From NCBI RefSeq assembly GCF_027270315.1, contig NZ_CP114413.1, positions 2,356,001 through 2,420,000 on the forward strand: 64,000 nt of DNA. The letters run 5' to 3'. The DNA comes from Streptomyces cinnabarinus (GTDB lineage Bacteria > Actinomycetota > Actinomycetes > Streptomycetales > Streptomycetaceae). Shown piece by piece: positions 32,262 through 41,196 of the stretch. The notes beneath the pieces are model-generated. The model was not told the origin of the DNA, did no database searches, and saw only the letters and a program-made list of their open reading frames with translations. Position numbers and translations under genes: made by a program. Position 1 is the stretch's first letter, and each line of letters begins with the position of its first letter.

Positions 32262-32444
32262 TCAGGCCGCCGCGTCGACGACCGCGTCACCGCGCACGAT
32301 CACCAGGAAGGCGTCCGTCGCCAGGTCCATCACGACCTCGGCGGCCAGGCCTTCGCGGCGCCGCGCCTGTGCGAACTCCTCCGCCGGCCACGAGCCTCGC
32401 GGACCGCCGGCGGGAAAGCGTTCGAGCACTGTTCGCCCGTTCAC
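32262..32444 (-). CDS. Small hypothetical protein (60 aa)
   Basis: Start GTG with GGGAGG seven bases upstream, which makes translation likely. Sequence MNGRTVLERFPAGGPRGSWP then EEFAQARRREGLAAEVVMDL, ending TDAFLVIVRGDAVVDAAA; the last part looks like a beta-hairpin. No family recognised. Convergent with the ABC transporter, with only two bases between the stop codons. Confidence 0.6.
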   Translation of the reverse strand: MNGRTVLERFPAGGPRGSWPAEEFAQARRREGLAAEVVMDLATDAFLVIVRGDAVVDAAA

Positions 32445-32567
32445 CCTGCACCTCCCTGTAGCGCTGTACTCGAAGAGTTAAACGCCAACGGCGGGGTGAA
32501 CGCCTCGCGAAGTGACGGTACTGAGACAAAGCTGACAGCCTTGCCCTGTTTTCGGTTACTTTCCGCG

Positions 32568-33209
32568 TCAGTCCTCGTACTCATCGTGATAGCGCGGGCG
32601 TTCGCTCCCCGGGACCGCCCCCAGCGCCGTCAGTTCCAGGAAACTGGTGGTCGAGCCCAGGCCGTCCAGTCCCCGCTCGAAGGCCGAGTAGGTGTGGAAC
32701 ACCCGGTCGCGGTCCCTGAGGAAGCAGCTCACGCCGGGCCGCTCCACCAGTTCCCCCTCGTGCTCCCGGGTCACCTCGAAGTCACGGTTGAAGTCGGTCC
32801 CGTAGGACGAGAACCAGGGCAGGCTCCAGCCCATCCGCGCCTTGAAGGGCAGGATCCTCGTGTACGGCGCCCGGGAGACGGCCACGAACGAGGTGCCGCG
32901 GGCCCGTAGATGGGCGAGATGGCCGACCTGGTCGAGGAAGGCCGCACAGTTGCGGCAGCCTGCCTCCCACTCGGGGGCGAACATGAAGTGGTGGACGACG
33001 AGTTGGTGCCGTCCCTCGAAGAGGTCGAGCAGCGTGGCCTTGCCGTCACCGCCCTCGAAGACGTACTCCGTTTCGATCTCGACCATGGGCAGCCGACGCC
33101 GCTCGGCGTTCAGCGCATCACGCGCGCGGGTCGCTGCCTCCTCCCTGAGCAGTAACTCCTCGCGCGCCGCGCGCCATTGAGCACGCGAGACGATCTCCGG
33201 AAGCGACAT
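32568..33209 (-). CDS. DUF899 family thioredoxin-like protein
   Basis: A 213-residue protein of the DUF899 family, a thioredoxin-fold group. Family marks include VSRAQWRAAREELLLREEAA at the start, LFEGRHQLVVHHFMF, then EAGCRNCAAFLDQVGHL, which holds a CxxC pair at the position of a thioredoxin active site, and WSLPWFSSYGTDFNRDF. Predicted cytoplasmic redox protein; substrate unknown. Confidence 0.9.
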   Translation of the reverse strand: MSLPEIVSRAQWRAAREELLLREEAATRARDALNAERRRLPMVEIETEYVFEGGDGKATLLDLFEGRHQLVVHHFMFAPEWEAGCRNCAAFLDQVGHLAHLRARGTSFVAVSRAPYTRILPFKARMGWSLPWFSSYGTDFNRDFEVTREHEGELVERPGVSCFLRDRDRVFHTYSAFERGLDGLGSTTSFLELTALGAVPGSERPRYHDEYED

Positions 33210-33266
33210 GGGCCCCTCCTGCTACGACGGTCCGTTCTGGGTGCTGACCGGCGGGAGGGGCGGAAC

Positions 33267-34478
33267 TCATCGCTCGGACAGAAGATTTTCTCCCCGAGTT
33301 CCAGGGTTCGTCCCGTACGTCACGTCCAGCGCGACCAGCCCGCGGGCGCGCAGGGAGGGCCGCCACCGTACGTCGGCCTCCGCGAGTTCCAGCCGGGGGA
33401 ACCGTTCCAGGAGCGCGGCCAGGGCGATCTCGGTCTCGGCGCGGGCCAGCGGGGCGCCGAGGCAGTGATGGATGCCGTGTCCGAGGGCGAGATGGCCGGA
33501 GGCGTCGCGGCCGAGGTCGAGGCGGTCGGGGTCGGGGAAGCGGGCGGGGTCGCGGTTGGCGGCGGCGAGGGAGAGCAGGACGGTCTCTCCGGCGGGGACG
33601 GTCACTGCGCCGATCGTGACGTCCTCGGTCGGGAACCGCCGGATGGCGAGCAGGGCGGGCCCTTCGTGGCGGGTGAACTCCTCGACGGCGGCCGGGATCC
33701 GGGAGGGGACCGCGCGAAGGGCGGCGAGCTGCTCGGGGTGGCGCAGCAGGCCGAGGACGGCGTTGCCGATGAGCTGCACGGTGTTCTCGTAGCCCGCGAA
33801 GAGGATGAGGAAGGCGAGCGACATCAGCTCGTCCTCGGTGAGCCGGTCGCCCTCGTCGCGTACCGCGATCAGGTCGGAGAGGAGGTCGTCGGCGGGGCGG
33901 CGGCGCTTGTCGGCGAGGAGCCCGGTGAAGAAGGCGAGCATCGCCGCCACCGCCTCCTTGGCGGCGCCGGGCCGTGCCGGGTCGGGGACGACGAGGCTGT
34001 CGGTCCAGGTCCGGAAGTCGCGCCGCCGCCCGTCCGGGACGCCGAGCAGATCGCAGATGACGGTGATGGGGAGCGGGGCGGCGTAGGCGGCGACGAGGTC
34101 GGTGCTGCCCTCGCTGCCGAGGGCGTCGAGGAGCCGGTCGGCGGTCTGTCTGATCGGCGCCCGCAGTCCCTCCACGCGCCGTGCGGTGAACGCGCGCACG
34201 ACCAGCCGGCGGATGCGGGTGTGGTCGGGCGGGTCCATGTTGAGGAGGTTGGCGTCGAGGGCGGGCGGCAGCGCGAAGCCCCGGTAGTTCCCGGGCGCCG
34301 CATGCCTCTTGTCCAGCGAAAGACGCGGATCGTTGAGCGCCGCGCGGACGTCCTCGTACCGGGTGACGAGCCAGGCGGGGTTGCCGTCGGTCCCCGCGAT
34401 CCGGTGTACCGGCGCGCTCTCCCTGAGGCGCCGGTTGACGTCGTGGGGCTGGTCGATGAGGCCGTCGGCGAGATCCAT
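33267..34478 (-). CDS. Cytochrome P450
   Basis: A soluble bacterial class I P450 of 403 residues that needs external ferredoxin and reductase, neither of which is encoded nearby. The heme-ligand loop is LGHGIHHCLGAPLAR, a variant of FxxGxHxCxG in which the usual first Phe is Leu. The I-helix oxygen-binding motif is LFAGYENT (consensus AGxxT with an Asn insertion) and the K-helix ExxR is EFTR. These are features of the CYP105/107-type clans, but the subfamily is not assigned. Start ATG 34478. It follows the deaminase gene by ten bases on the same strand, so cotranscription is likely. Confidence 0.93.
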   Translation of the reverse strand: MDLADGLIDQPHDVNRRLRESAPVHRIAGTDGNPAWLVTRYEDVRAALNDPRLSLDKRHAAPGNYRGFALPPALDANLLNMDPPDHTRIRRLVVRAFTARRVEGLRAPIRQTADRLLDALGSEGSTDLVAAYAAPLPITVICDLLGVPDGRRRDFRTWTDSLVVPDPARPGAAKEAVAAMLAFFTGLLADKRRRPADDLLSDLIAVRDEGDRLTEDELMSLAFLILFAGYENTVQLIGNAVLGLLRHPEQLAALRAVPSRIPAAVEEFTRHEGPALLAIRRFPTEDVTIGAVTVPAGETVLLSLAAANRDPARFPDPDRLDLGRDASGHLALGHGIHHCLGAPLARAETEIALAALLERFPRLELAEADVRWRPSLRARGLVALDVTYGTNPGTRGENLLSER

Positions 34479-34488
34479 GGACGTCAGC

Positions 34489-35841
34489 CTATGCGTCGTA
34501 CTCCTGGATCCGCCTGCCGTGACACTGGTCGAGGAGCCCGGGCAGCCGCTGCCCCAACTCCCCTGCCACGGCGGCGACATCGAGAGTGAGCAGCTCGCGG
34601 TCGCGCATCAGGATCCGCCCGTCGACGATCGTGGTGCGCACGTCGGAGGAGCGGGCGCTGTGCACGAGGGTCGCGGCGAGGTCGTGCACGGGCTGGGTGT
34701 GCGGTCCGCCGAGGTCGACGAGGATGATGTCGGCGCGGCGGCCGGGCGCGAGGGAGCCGAGGCGGTCGCCGAGGCCGACGGCGCTCGCGCTCTGGAGAGT
34801 GGCGTGGTGCAGGGCTTGACGGGACGTCAGCCAACGCGGGTCGCCCGTGGTCGACTTCTGGATGAGCGCGGTGAGCGCCATGGACTCCCAGACGTCGAGG
34901 GAGTTGTTGGAGGCGGCGCCGTCGGTGGCGAGTCCGACGGGGATGCCGAGTTCGTGCAGGGCGCGCACCGGGGTGGTGTCGGGCCAGGCGAACCTGAGGT
35001 AGCCGCGGGGCGCGGTGGCGACGGCGACACGGCCCGGTGCGTCGCGGAGCAGGGGCAGGTCGTCGTCCAGGATCCCGGTGCCGTGCGCGATGAGGACGTC
35101 CGTGCCGAGGATCCCGGTGCGCTCCAGGACCCCGATGGGCGTGACGCCGTGCCGGGCTAGGGACGCCTCGGACTGGTCGCGGTTCTCGGCAGCGTGCAGA
35201 TGCACCGGCAGCCCGTGTTCACGGGCGAGTTCGGCGGTGGCGGCGAGGTCGGCGTCGGTGACGGTGTAGGGGGCGTGCGGGGCGAGGGCGGTGGTGATAC
35301 GGCCGTCCGCCGCGCCCCGGTGCCGGAGCGCGAACTCCAGTGACCGCTCGCGTCCTTGAGGCCCCTGGGAGGAGAAGAACGCCTCGCCGAGCTGGGCCCG
35401 CAGCCCGCACTCGGCGACCACGGCGGCGACGGCGTCCATCGCGAAGTAGTGGTCGGCGAAGCAGGTCACCCCGGCCCGGATCATCTCGGCGCAGGCGAGC
35501 CGCGCCCCCAACTCGACGTCCCGCTCCACGAGGTTGGACTCGACGGGCCAGACCACGTCGTTGAACCACTCCTCGATGGGCAGGTCCTCGGCGATCCCGC
35601 GCAGCGCGACCATCGGAGCGTGGGTGTGGCAGTTGATCAGCCCCGGCATCGCGACCTGCCCGCGAGCGTCGATCCGCTCCACCGCAGCTCTGTCCACCAC
35701 CTCTCCGGCATCCGTGACGCCCTCGACGACGCCGTCCCGTACGACGATCGCCGCATCCTCCCGGAACCCGGTCCGTTCTTGATCGTCGTGCACGAGGACG
35801 GTGCATCCGGTGATGATGAGATCCGCGACGGTCGGCGTCAT
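34489..35841 (-). CDS. Amidohydrolase, MTA/SAH or related aminopurine deaminase-like
   Basis: TIM-barrel metal-dependent hydrolase of 450 residues. First metal site is MPGLINCHTHAPM, followed by LPIEEWFNDVVWP, TCFADHYFAMDAV, VHLHAAENRDQ, the second His region LIAHGTGI, and the acidic GLATDGAASNNSLDVWE. The pattern matches 5-methylthioadenosine/S-adenosylhomocysteine deaminases and 8-oxoguanine deaminase-like enzymes, and substrate cannot be separated by eye. Start ATG 35841 has no strong ribosome site. Confidence 0.88.
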   Translation of the reverse strand: MTPTVADLIITGCTVLVHDDQERTGFREDAAIVVRDGVVEGVTDAGEVVDRAAVERIDARGQVAMPGLINCHTHAPMVALRGIAEDLPIEEWFNDVVWPVESNLVERDVELGARLACAEMIRAGVTCFADHYFAMDAVAAVVAECGLRAQLGEAFFSSQGPQGRERSLEFALRHRGAADGRITTALAPHAPYTVTDADLAATAELAREHGLPVHLHAAENRDQSEASLARHGVTPIGVLERTGILGTDVLIAHGTGILDDDLPLLRDAPGRVAVATAPRGYLRFAWPDTTPVRALHELGIPVGLATDGAASNNSLDVWESMALTALIQKSTTGDPRWLTSRQALHHATLQSASAVGLGDRLGSLAPGRRADIILVDLGGPHTQPVHDLAATLVHSARSSDVRTTIVDGRILMRDRELLTLDVAAVAGELGQRLPGLLDQCHGRRIQEYDA

Positions 35842-35979
35842 ACGGCCAACGTACGGCGGCGTACGGGTGCCGTGTGAGCCGATCCGCGCATGTCGTCCTG
35901 GCTCTGTCACGGCCCGCGCCGTTCCAGCACCCTGGCCTCACCAACGCCGCCGCGACGGCCTTCCGGAAAGGGGCCCCGC

Positions 35980-36930
35980 ATGCTCCTCGGTACCTGGAAC
36001 CTGGAGAACCTGTTTCTGCCCGGCCGCCCGTCGGGCCCCAAGGACAAGGCCGCCTACGAGACCAAGCTGGCCTCCCTGGCCGCCGTGATCACCGAGCTGG
36101 ACCCGACGCTGCTCGGCGTCCAGGAGGTCGGCGATGTCGCCGCGCTGCGGGACCTGCTCGGGATGGTGGGCGGTGACTGGCACACGGCCGTCTCCGAGCA
36201 TCCCGACGGCCGGGAGATCCGGGTCGGCTTCATCAGCAGGGTGCCGTTGCGGGTGCTGGCCGACACCACGGCGCTCCCGCCGAAGCTGCGGCCGGTGCAG
36301 GTGGACGACACGGGCGGGGAGACCGGGCAGACGGGCCGGGGGCTCCTGGCGGTGGAGGCGGACACCGACTCCGGGCCGGTGCGGGTGGCCGTATGCCATC
36401 TGAAGTCGAAGCTGCTGTCCTATCCGGGGGGCCGTTTCCAGCCGCGTGACGAGGGTGAGCGGGCCCGTTTCGGGGCGTACGCCCTCTACCGGCGGGCGGC
36501 GGAGGCGGCGGCGCTGCGGGCCCTGGCGGACGAGCTGCTGGCGGGCGACGGCCGGGAGCGCGACGTGGCGGTCCTGGGCGACCTGAACGACGAGGTCCAG
36601 GCGGCCACCACCCAGATCCTGCTGGGCCCGCCCGGCTCCGAGGTCGGCACGGGCGGCTTCGGCCCCCCCGACAAGGGCGACGCGGCGCGCCTGTGGAACA
36701 TCGCTCCCCTGATCCCCGCCGAGCAGCGCTTCTCCCGTGTCAACTCGGGCCGACGCGAGCTGATCGACCACATCCTGCTGAGCCACCGCATGATCCACCG
36801 GGTCACGGCGGCGGGCACCGGCCTGCCCGGCACCGCCGCCCCGCACCTGCCGTCCATCGGCCCGGACCCGGAGAAGCGACGGGGAGAGCCGGGGTCGGAC
36901 CACGCTCCGGTGTGGGTGCGGCTCAGCTGA
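35980..36930 (+). CDS. Endonuclease/exonuclease/phosphatase (EEP) family protein
   Basis: Metal-dependent phosphoesterase fold of 316 residues. Motifs in order: LLGTWNLENLF (Asn), GVQEVGDV (catalytic Glu), VAVCHLKSKLL (His), VAVLGDLNDEV (GDxND) and a C-terminal GSDHAPVWVRL. Substrates in the family range from DNA to inositol phosphates and sphingomyelin. No signal peptide, so cytoplasmic. ATG 35980 follows GGAAAGG. Its end overlaps the convergent FUSC gene by 8 bases. Confidence 0.9.
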   Translation: MLLGTWNLENLFLPGRPSGPKDKAAYETKLASLAAVITELDPTLLGVQEVGDVAALRDLLGMVGGDWHTAVSEHPDGREIRVGFISRVPLRVLADTTALPPKLRPVQVDDTGGETGQTGRGLLAVEADTDSGPVRVAVCHLKSKLLSYPGGRFQPRDEGERARFGAYALYRRAAEAAALRALADELLAGDGRERDVAVLGDLNDEVQAATTQILLGPPGSEVGTGGFGPPDKGDAARLWNIAPLIPAEQRFSRVNSGRRELIDHILLSHRMIHRVTAAGTGLPGTAAPHLPSIGPDPEKRRGEPGSDHAPVWVRLS

Positions 36931-38842
36931 CGCGCGCGTAGCCGCGGTCCCGCAGCGCCGCCAGCTCGTCCAGGAGCCCGGTGAGCTGCTGGGCGTACCG
37001 GGGTGCCAGGCTGCCGGAGTCGTCGAGGTGGACGGCGCAGGCGGTGGTGGCGTCGACGAGCCGTTCGAGCGTGCCGGCCACTTCCTCGGTGCCCGCCGAG
37101 TGCCGGGCGAGCGTGGGCAGCTCGGCGGCGGCCAGGGCGATGGCGGCCCGCGCCTCGGCGAGACTGCGGTACGCCTCGCGCCGCAGGACCCAGCGCCCGG
37201 CACGGTCGTGGGACGCGTGCAGGACGTGCCCGAGATAGCGGTGCGCGGCGCTCTCCGCGGCCCCGAGCCGGGCCAGCACTCCCCCACCGCGCTGCCCGGG
37301 CATCGGCAGATGCCCCACGACCAGGACGATCACGCAGGCCAGCAGGGTCTCCCCGATCCGGCTGACGGATGCCTGCGGCTCGCCCCCGATCATCACCAGG
37401 GCGAGGACGAGCACCGTCACGACACCGGTCTGGGCGGCGAAGTGCCGGGTGGCGACGGGAATGAGGGCCCCGCACACAGCGACGAGCGCGATCAGTCCTT
37501 CCGGGCGGGGCAGCACGGCGGCGAACCCGGCGAAGAGCAGCGCCCCGAGCACGGTCCCGGCGGCCCGGCACAGCACCCGTGACAGCAGCGGCCCGAGATC
37601 GGGCTTCACCAGGAACACGGCGGTGGCGGGCAGCCAGTACCAGTGGGTGTGGTGAAGCGCCTGCGCGACGGCGGCACTGGCCCCGAAGCACAGAGCGACC
37701 CGCAGCCCGTACTCCCGCCCACCCGACCCGAGGACGACACGAATCCGCATGGCGAGCGACCGCGGACGGGTGTGCAGATCCGCCCCGTCGGCCCGGTCAA
37801 AGGCCTCGGCGGCCCGCAGCAGGGCGTCATCGAGAGCGCGCAGCGCGGGCACTGCCCGGGAGGGCGCGGGCAGCGGCCCGGTGGGCGTGTTCGCGCGTAC
37901 GGCGGAGGCGAGCCGCCGGGGCCCTTCCGCGGCCCGGGCCGGTACGGCCTGCCCCGCCCAGGCGAGCGCGGTGGCGGCCTCGGCGAGGGGCAGCGCGGCG
38001 GCGTACTGCGCGTGCAGCCGCCGCTCGGCGGAGGAGGCGTACCGCCGCAGCCGGGGTCCGGCGAGGGCGTCCTGCGCATGATCGAGCGCGGCGGTGAGCG
38101 CGGCCCGCCGCGAGGTGGCGAGGTCGGTCCCCACGGCTTCGAGGAGCGAGGCGACGGCGTCGTAGACCGCGCCGACGGCGTCCCGCTCCCCGTCGAACCG
38201 GAAGTCGAACGAGGAGCCGAGCCGGGAGTCGACGCGGGAGTCGAACCGGGCCTGGAACCGGGCGCGGAACGGGGCGCGGAACGGGGCGTCGAGCCGGAAG
38301 CCCCCGGCAAAGGCCCCGGCGAAGGCCCCCGGCCCGGGCAGGACCAACCGCAGCAGGATCAGCCACCCGGCCCCCGCCGCGTAGGCGAGCCCCCGCTGCC
38401 ACCCCACCTCCGGCAACGGCATCCCGGCCCCGACCGCGGCGGCGACGAGCACCTGCGTCCCGGCACCGGAGGCGACCGGCCCCACGGCACTGACGCTCCC
38501 CGCGAGCAGCCCGACGACCGTCAGCAGGACGGTCAACCCGACAGCGCCGAGGGCGTCCCCGCCATAACTCCCGAGCACCATCCCGCCCGCCCCGGCCAGG
38601 CCGGGCACCCCCAGCCGCCGCACGGCGGCCCGTCGGCCGCCGGGCCGGTCGGCAACCCCCGCGAGCATGGCGGCGATGGCGGCGACGACTCCCAGGGAAG
38701 CCCGCCCGGCGGCCACAGCCGCCAGCACCAGCACCCCGGCCCCGAGCCCGCCCCGCACGACGCCACTCCACGGCACGGGTCCGCGTTGAGCGCGAAGCGC
38801 GTGGGCGATCCAGGGCGGCAGGACATGCGCGGGGCGGTACAC
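36923..38842 (-). CDS. FUSC family membrane protein (aromatic-acid exporter-like)
   Basis: A 639-residue protein with two blocks of about five to six hydrophobic helices (residues 25-175 and 385-520) separated by a large cytoplasmic region, the plan of FUSC/YccS/AaeB proteins, which export aromatic acids and related compounds. The second block includes YGLRVALCFGASAAVAQALH and PATAVFLVKPDLGPLL. Residues 187-218 are eight tandem tetrapeptides encoded by a 12-bp minisatellite, absent from any standard FUSC plan. GTG start with GGAG upstream. A promoter-like element precedes it. Confidence 0.88.
   Translation of the reverse strand: MYRPAHVLPPWIAHALRAQRGPVPWSGVVRGGLGAGVLVLAAVAAGRASLGVVAAIAAMLAGVADRPGGRRAAVRRLGVPGLAGAGGMVLGSYGGDALGAVGLTVLLTVVGLLAGSVSAVGPVASGAGTQVLVAAAVGAGMPLPEVGWQRGLAYAAGAGWLILLRLVLPGPGAFAGAFAGGFRLDAPFRAPFRARFQARFDSRVDSRLGSSFDFRFDGERDAVGAVYDAVASLLEAVGTDLATSRRAALTAALDHAQDALAGPRLRRYASSAERRLHAQYAAALPLAEAATALAWAGQAVPARAAEGPRRLASAVRANTPTGPLPAPSRAVPALRALDDALLRAAEAFDRADGADLHTRPRSLAMRIRVVLGSGGREYGLRVALCFGASAAVAQALHHTHWYWLPATAVFLVKPDLGPLLSRVLCRAAGTVLGALLFAGFAAVLPRPEGLIALVAVCGALIPVATRHFAAQTGVVTVLVLALVMIGGEPQASVSRIGETLLACVIVLVVGHLPMPGQRGGGVLARLGAAESAAHRYLGHVLHASHDRAGRWVLRREAYRSLAEARAAIALAAAELPTLARHSAGTEEVAGTLERLVDATTACAVHLDDSGSLAPRYAQQLTGLLDELAALRDRGYARVS
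38189..38284 (-). repeat. Eight 12-bp tandem repeats inside the FUSC gene
   Basis: On the coding strand the units begin CCGTTCCGCGCC (twice, identical), then CGGTTCCAGGCC and CGGTTCGACTCC, and continue in degraded form to CGGTTCGACGGG. They encode PFRA-PFRA-RFQA-RFDS-RVDS-RLGS-SFDF-RFDG. Because unit length is a multiple of three, copy number could vary without frameshift. Confidence 0.85.
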
Positions 38843-38947
38843 GGGGCTCCAGTCGGCAGGAGGGCGGGGGATGCCTTCGGGCGACGATGACCGGGCTCGG
38901 GTACGGGTCCGACGCTAGATCGCGAACTTGGAGATTGCGGAACGGAC

Positions 38948-38977
38948 GTATTACCTGCGTGTGACGATACGTGCCAA
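38948..38977 (-). promoter_or_regulatory. Possible promoter of the FUSC gene
   Basis: On the minus strand TTGGCA and TAATAC are separated by 18 bases in a locally AT-rich stretch. This would start transcription near 38941, about 100 bases before the GTG. Confidence 0.4.
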
Positions 38978-38988
38978 TGCCACGTTCT

Positions 38989-39759
38989 TTATGAACGCAA
39001 TGGCTCTGCGTCCGCCATCGCCTGCTCGAACAGCAGCGCCGCGTCGGCGGCCGCCCGGCTCAGCGACACCCGCCCGGCCCCAAGACCCCTGATGAGATCA
39101 TCGACGCCACGCAGCCCCGCCCGCTCCAGCAACCGCTTCTCGTTCGTCACCCACTCCCCCCGCGCCGCCAGCACCCCGTGCCCGGCCTGCGTGGCCGCCG
39201 TGGCCAGCGCGCCGGTGAACTCGGTGAGACGGCCTGCCGGGACATGGTTGGCCTCGGCATACACGAGCGTCGCCCCGGCTGTGCCGTACCACCGCTCCGA
39301 GGCGGAGTGCCGGAGCTTCTCCGGATAGGCCGCCGGACGCGGCAGCTCGCCCCTCAACACCCGATTGATGGCCAGCTCCGCAACGACCAAGTAGCTGGGA
39401 ATCCCCGCCAGATGGAAGAGCAACGGCTCCACCCGGAACCGCCCCTCCTCCGCCTCCGCCAGCTCATGCTCGACGACGTCGAGATCCCGGTAATGAACGT
39501 CCACCCGATGACCGTCGATCGTCAGCCAGGCCCCACCGTTGAACACACCTCCGCCCCAGCCCCCGATCTCGGAAACCTCCCCCGGCCAGCCAACCGCCCG
39601 AAGATCATCAGGATCGAACGAACCGCGGTAGTAGACAGCCAGATCCCAGTCACTGTCAGGCCGCTCGGTCCCCTGAGCCCGAGATCCACCCAGAGCAACC
39701 GCGCACACGGCGGGCAGGGCAGCCAGACGATCGGCGGCATTCTCGAGAAAGTCGGTCAT
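38989..39759 (-). CDS. Nucleotidyltransferase-domain protein (MNT / DUF4037-like)
   Basis: A 256-residue protein with the polymerase-beta-type nucleotidyltransferase core: ALGGSRAQGTERPDSDWDL (GS motif and first metal acid) and a third acid in HRVDVHYRD. The C-terminal part is helical. Similar proteins transfer AMP to toxins, antibiotics or tRNA. No HEPN partner gene is adjacent, so it is not an obvious MNT-HEPN toxin-antitoxin pair. ATG 39759 (MTDFLENAADRL) has GGGAG six bases upstream; the ATG at 39765 lies too close. Confidence 0.85.
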   Translation of the reverse strand: MTDFLENAADRLAALPAVCAVALGGSRAQGTERPDSDWDLAVYYRGSFDPDDLRAVGWPGEVSEIGGWGGGVFNGGAWLTIDGHRVDVHYRDLDVVEHELAEAEEGRFRVEPLLFHLAGIPSYLVVAELAINRVLRGELPRPAAYPEKLRHSASERWYGTAGATLVYAEANHVPAGRLTEFTGALATAATQAGHGVLAARGEWVTNEKRLLERAGLRGVDDLIRGLGAGRVSLSRAAADAALLFEQAMADAEPLRS

Positions 39760-39783
39760 GGTCATCTCCCGGCGAGGTGAGGG

Positions 39784-40167
39784 TCAGGCTTCCCACAGGT
39801 CTCGGTGGCGGTGGCGGGTGGGCGCGTGATCGAGGGCTTGGGACGCGTCCTGAAGCATGCCCGGCAGCACCGCTGCGAGGTCCTTCACGGCCGCCCTGCG
39901 GAACGACTGAAGCGCCGCCCTCGCCCGCCTCTCGTACGGGCCGGCCGATAGCGTGCCGAGGGTCCTGGGGTAGGTGTACGCGGCGAAGCTGCGCCGCACC
40001 GGCATGGGGCGGGGTCGGCGGCCCTCGCGTTCGGCTCGCGCCAGCTCCCGGTGGGTGTAACGGAGTTCGGGCAGCGAGTGGGCCGTGCACGGGCCCGTCA
40101 CGCCGTACGGCCAGTAGGGCGGGGCCGTGCGGTGGCGGGGCGGGGTGTGGTGGGCGGTTCGTGACAT
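39784..40167 (-). CDS. Hypothetical basic protein (127 aa)
   Basis: An Arg-rich soluble protein starting MSRTAHHTPPRHRTAPP. It has a central RYTHRELARAEREGRRPRPM and RSFAAYTYPRTLGTL, and a helical C-terminus (RRARAALQSFRRAAVKDLAA). No recognised family or catalytic motif. No clear ribosome site before the ATG. It is 24 bases upstream of the nucleotidyltransferase start, on the same strand. Confidence 0.55.
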   Translation of the reverse strand: MSRTAHHTPPRHRTAPPYWPYGVTGPCTAHSLPELRYTHRELARAEREGRRPRPMPVRRSFAAYTYPRTLGTLSAGPYERRARAALQSFRRAAVKDLAAVLPGMLQDASQALDHAPTRHRHRDLWEA

Positions 40168-40300
40168 GAGTGGGATCAAGGTTCGCGGGGTGCGGGCGAG
40201 CGTACAAGTGGATATCTGTGAGGGCGGGAAAATCGGGTGCGTTGGCGGCGTTCGCGGCCGAGGATCAGTAGGTTGCCCGTCGTTCGTTCCGGGAGTTGTC

Positions 40301-40711
40301 GTGATTCAGCGTGTCACCAGCCCTGTGCTCTTTCCTCCGCCGACGTACTCGCACGTCTCGGTCGTCGAGGCCGGTACCAAGCTCGCGTTTCTCGCGGGGG
40401 CCGTGCCGCTGGACGCGGAGGGGAAGATCGTGGGTGAGGAGGATCCGGTGCGGCAGGCCGAGCAGGTGGTCGCCAATCTGAGGGAGCAACTGGTCGCCGT
40501 AGGGAGCGACTTGGAGCATGTCGTCGCTACGGATGTGTACGTCGTGAGCAGTGAGACGTCCGTCCTGTCCTCCGTGTGGGAGGTCGTCGAGGCTTCGGGG
40601 CTCAGTCTCGGGCCGCACTCGTCCACCCTCATCGGCGTCGCCTGTCTCGGCTACACGGGGCAACTGGTGGAGATCACGGCCACCGCGGTCGTACCGGAGG
40701 AGGCCCGGTGA
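40301..40711 (+). CDS. RidA family (YjgF/YER057c/UK114) protein
   Basis: RidA proteins form trimers that hydrolyse reactive enamine/imine intermediates from PLP enzymes. Sequence of 136 residues with TSPVLFPPPTYSHVSVVEAG, FLAGAVPLDAEGKIVG and EQVVANLREQLVAVGSDLEH. The canonical C-terminal catalytic Arg region (RxxV) appears altered, so it may be a RidA subfamily without deaminase activity. GTG start five bases after GGGAG. Its stop overlaps the acetyltransferase start. Confidence 0.88.
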   Translation: MIQRVTSPVLFPPPTYSHVSVVEAGTKLAFLAGAVPLDAEGKIVGEEDPVRQAEQVVANLREQLVAVGSDLEHVVATDVYVVSSETSVLSSVWEVVEASGLSLGPHSSTLIGVACLGYTGQLVEITATAVVPEEAR

Positions 40712-41187
40712 GCACCCTGCGGCGGGCCACCGCCGACGACGCCCTCGCCGCCGCCGACGTCTGGCTGCGCTCCTTCGGCGCCGCGCTGCCGACCGTCGTC
40801 CGGCCCCACTCCGACGACGAAGTGCGCGACTACTTCAGGGAGTTCGTCGTGCCCCGGCAGGAGACCTGGGTCGCGGAGAACGGTGGTGCGGTCGTCGGGG
40901 TCATGGTGTTGCACGGCGAGCTGCTCTCGCAGCTCTACCTCGACCCCGACTGGCGCGGGCGCGGTCTCGGTGACCGCTTCGTGCGGCTCGCCAAGGAGCG
41001 CAGTCCGCACGGGCTGAACCTGTGGACCTTCCAGATCAACAAGCCCGCCCATCGCTTCTACGAACGCCACGGCTTTGTCGCCGTCGAGCACACCGACGGC
41101 AGTGGCAACGAGGAGCGGGAGCCGGACATGCGGTACGTGTGGAAGCCCGGGGAAATGGGCAGGTCCGAGCAGCCGCTCAAGAGCTAA
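40708..41187 (+). CDS. GNAT family N-acetyltransferase
   Basis: A 159-residue acetyltransferase. The acetyl-CoA loop is LYLDPDWRGRGLGDRF (R/QxxGxG/A), followed by the AA repeat KERSPHGLNLWTFQIN and the C-terminal ARFYERHGF-type motif (HRFYERHGFVAVE). GTG start overlaps the RidA stop (GTGA), so the two are coupled. Substrate unknown. Confidence 0.9.
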   Translation: MSTLRRATADDALAAADVWLRSFGAALPTVVRPHSDDEVRDYFREFVVPRQETWVAENGGAVVGVMVLHGELLSQLYLDPDWRGRGLGDRFVRLAKERSPHGLNLWTFQINKPAHRFYERHGFVAVEHTDGSGNEEREPDMRYVWKPGEMGRSEQPLKS

Positions 41188-41196
41188 GGTCGGGAC

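Noticed and set aside
38989..40167. Nucleotidyltransferase plus small basic protein as an MNT-HEPN toxin-antitoxin pair
   Set aside because: The small protein has no RX4-6H HEPN motif and the nucleotidyltransferase is longer than MNT antitoxins.
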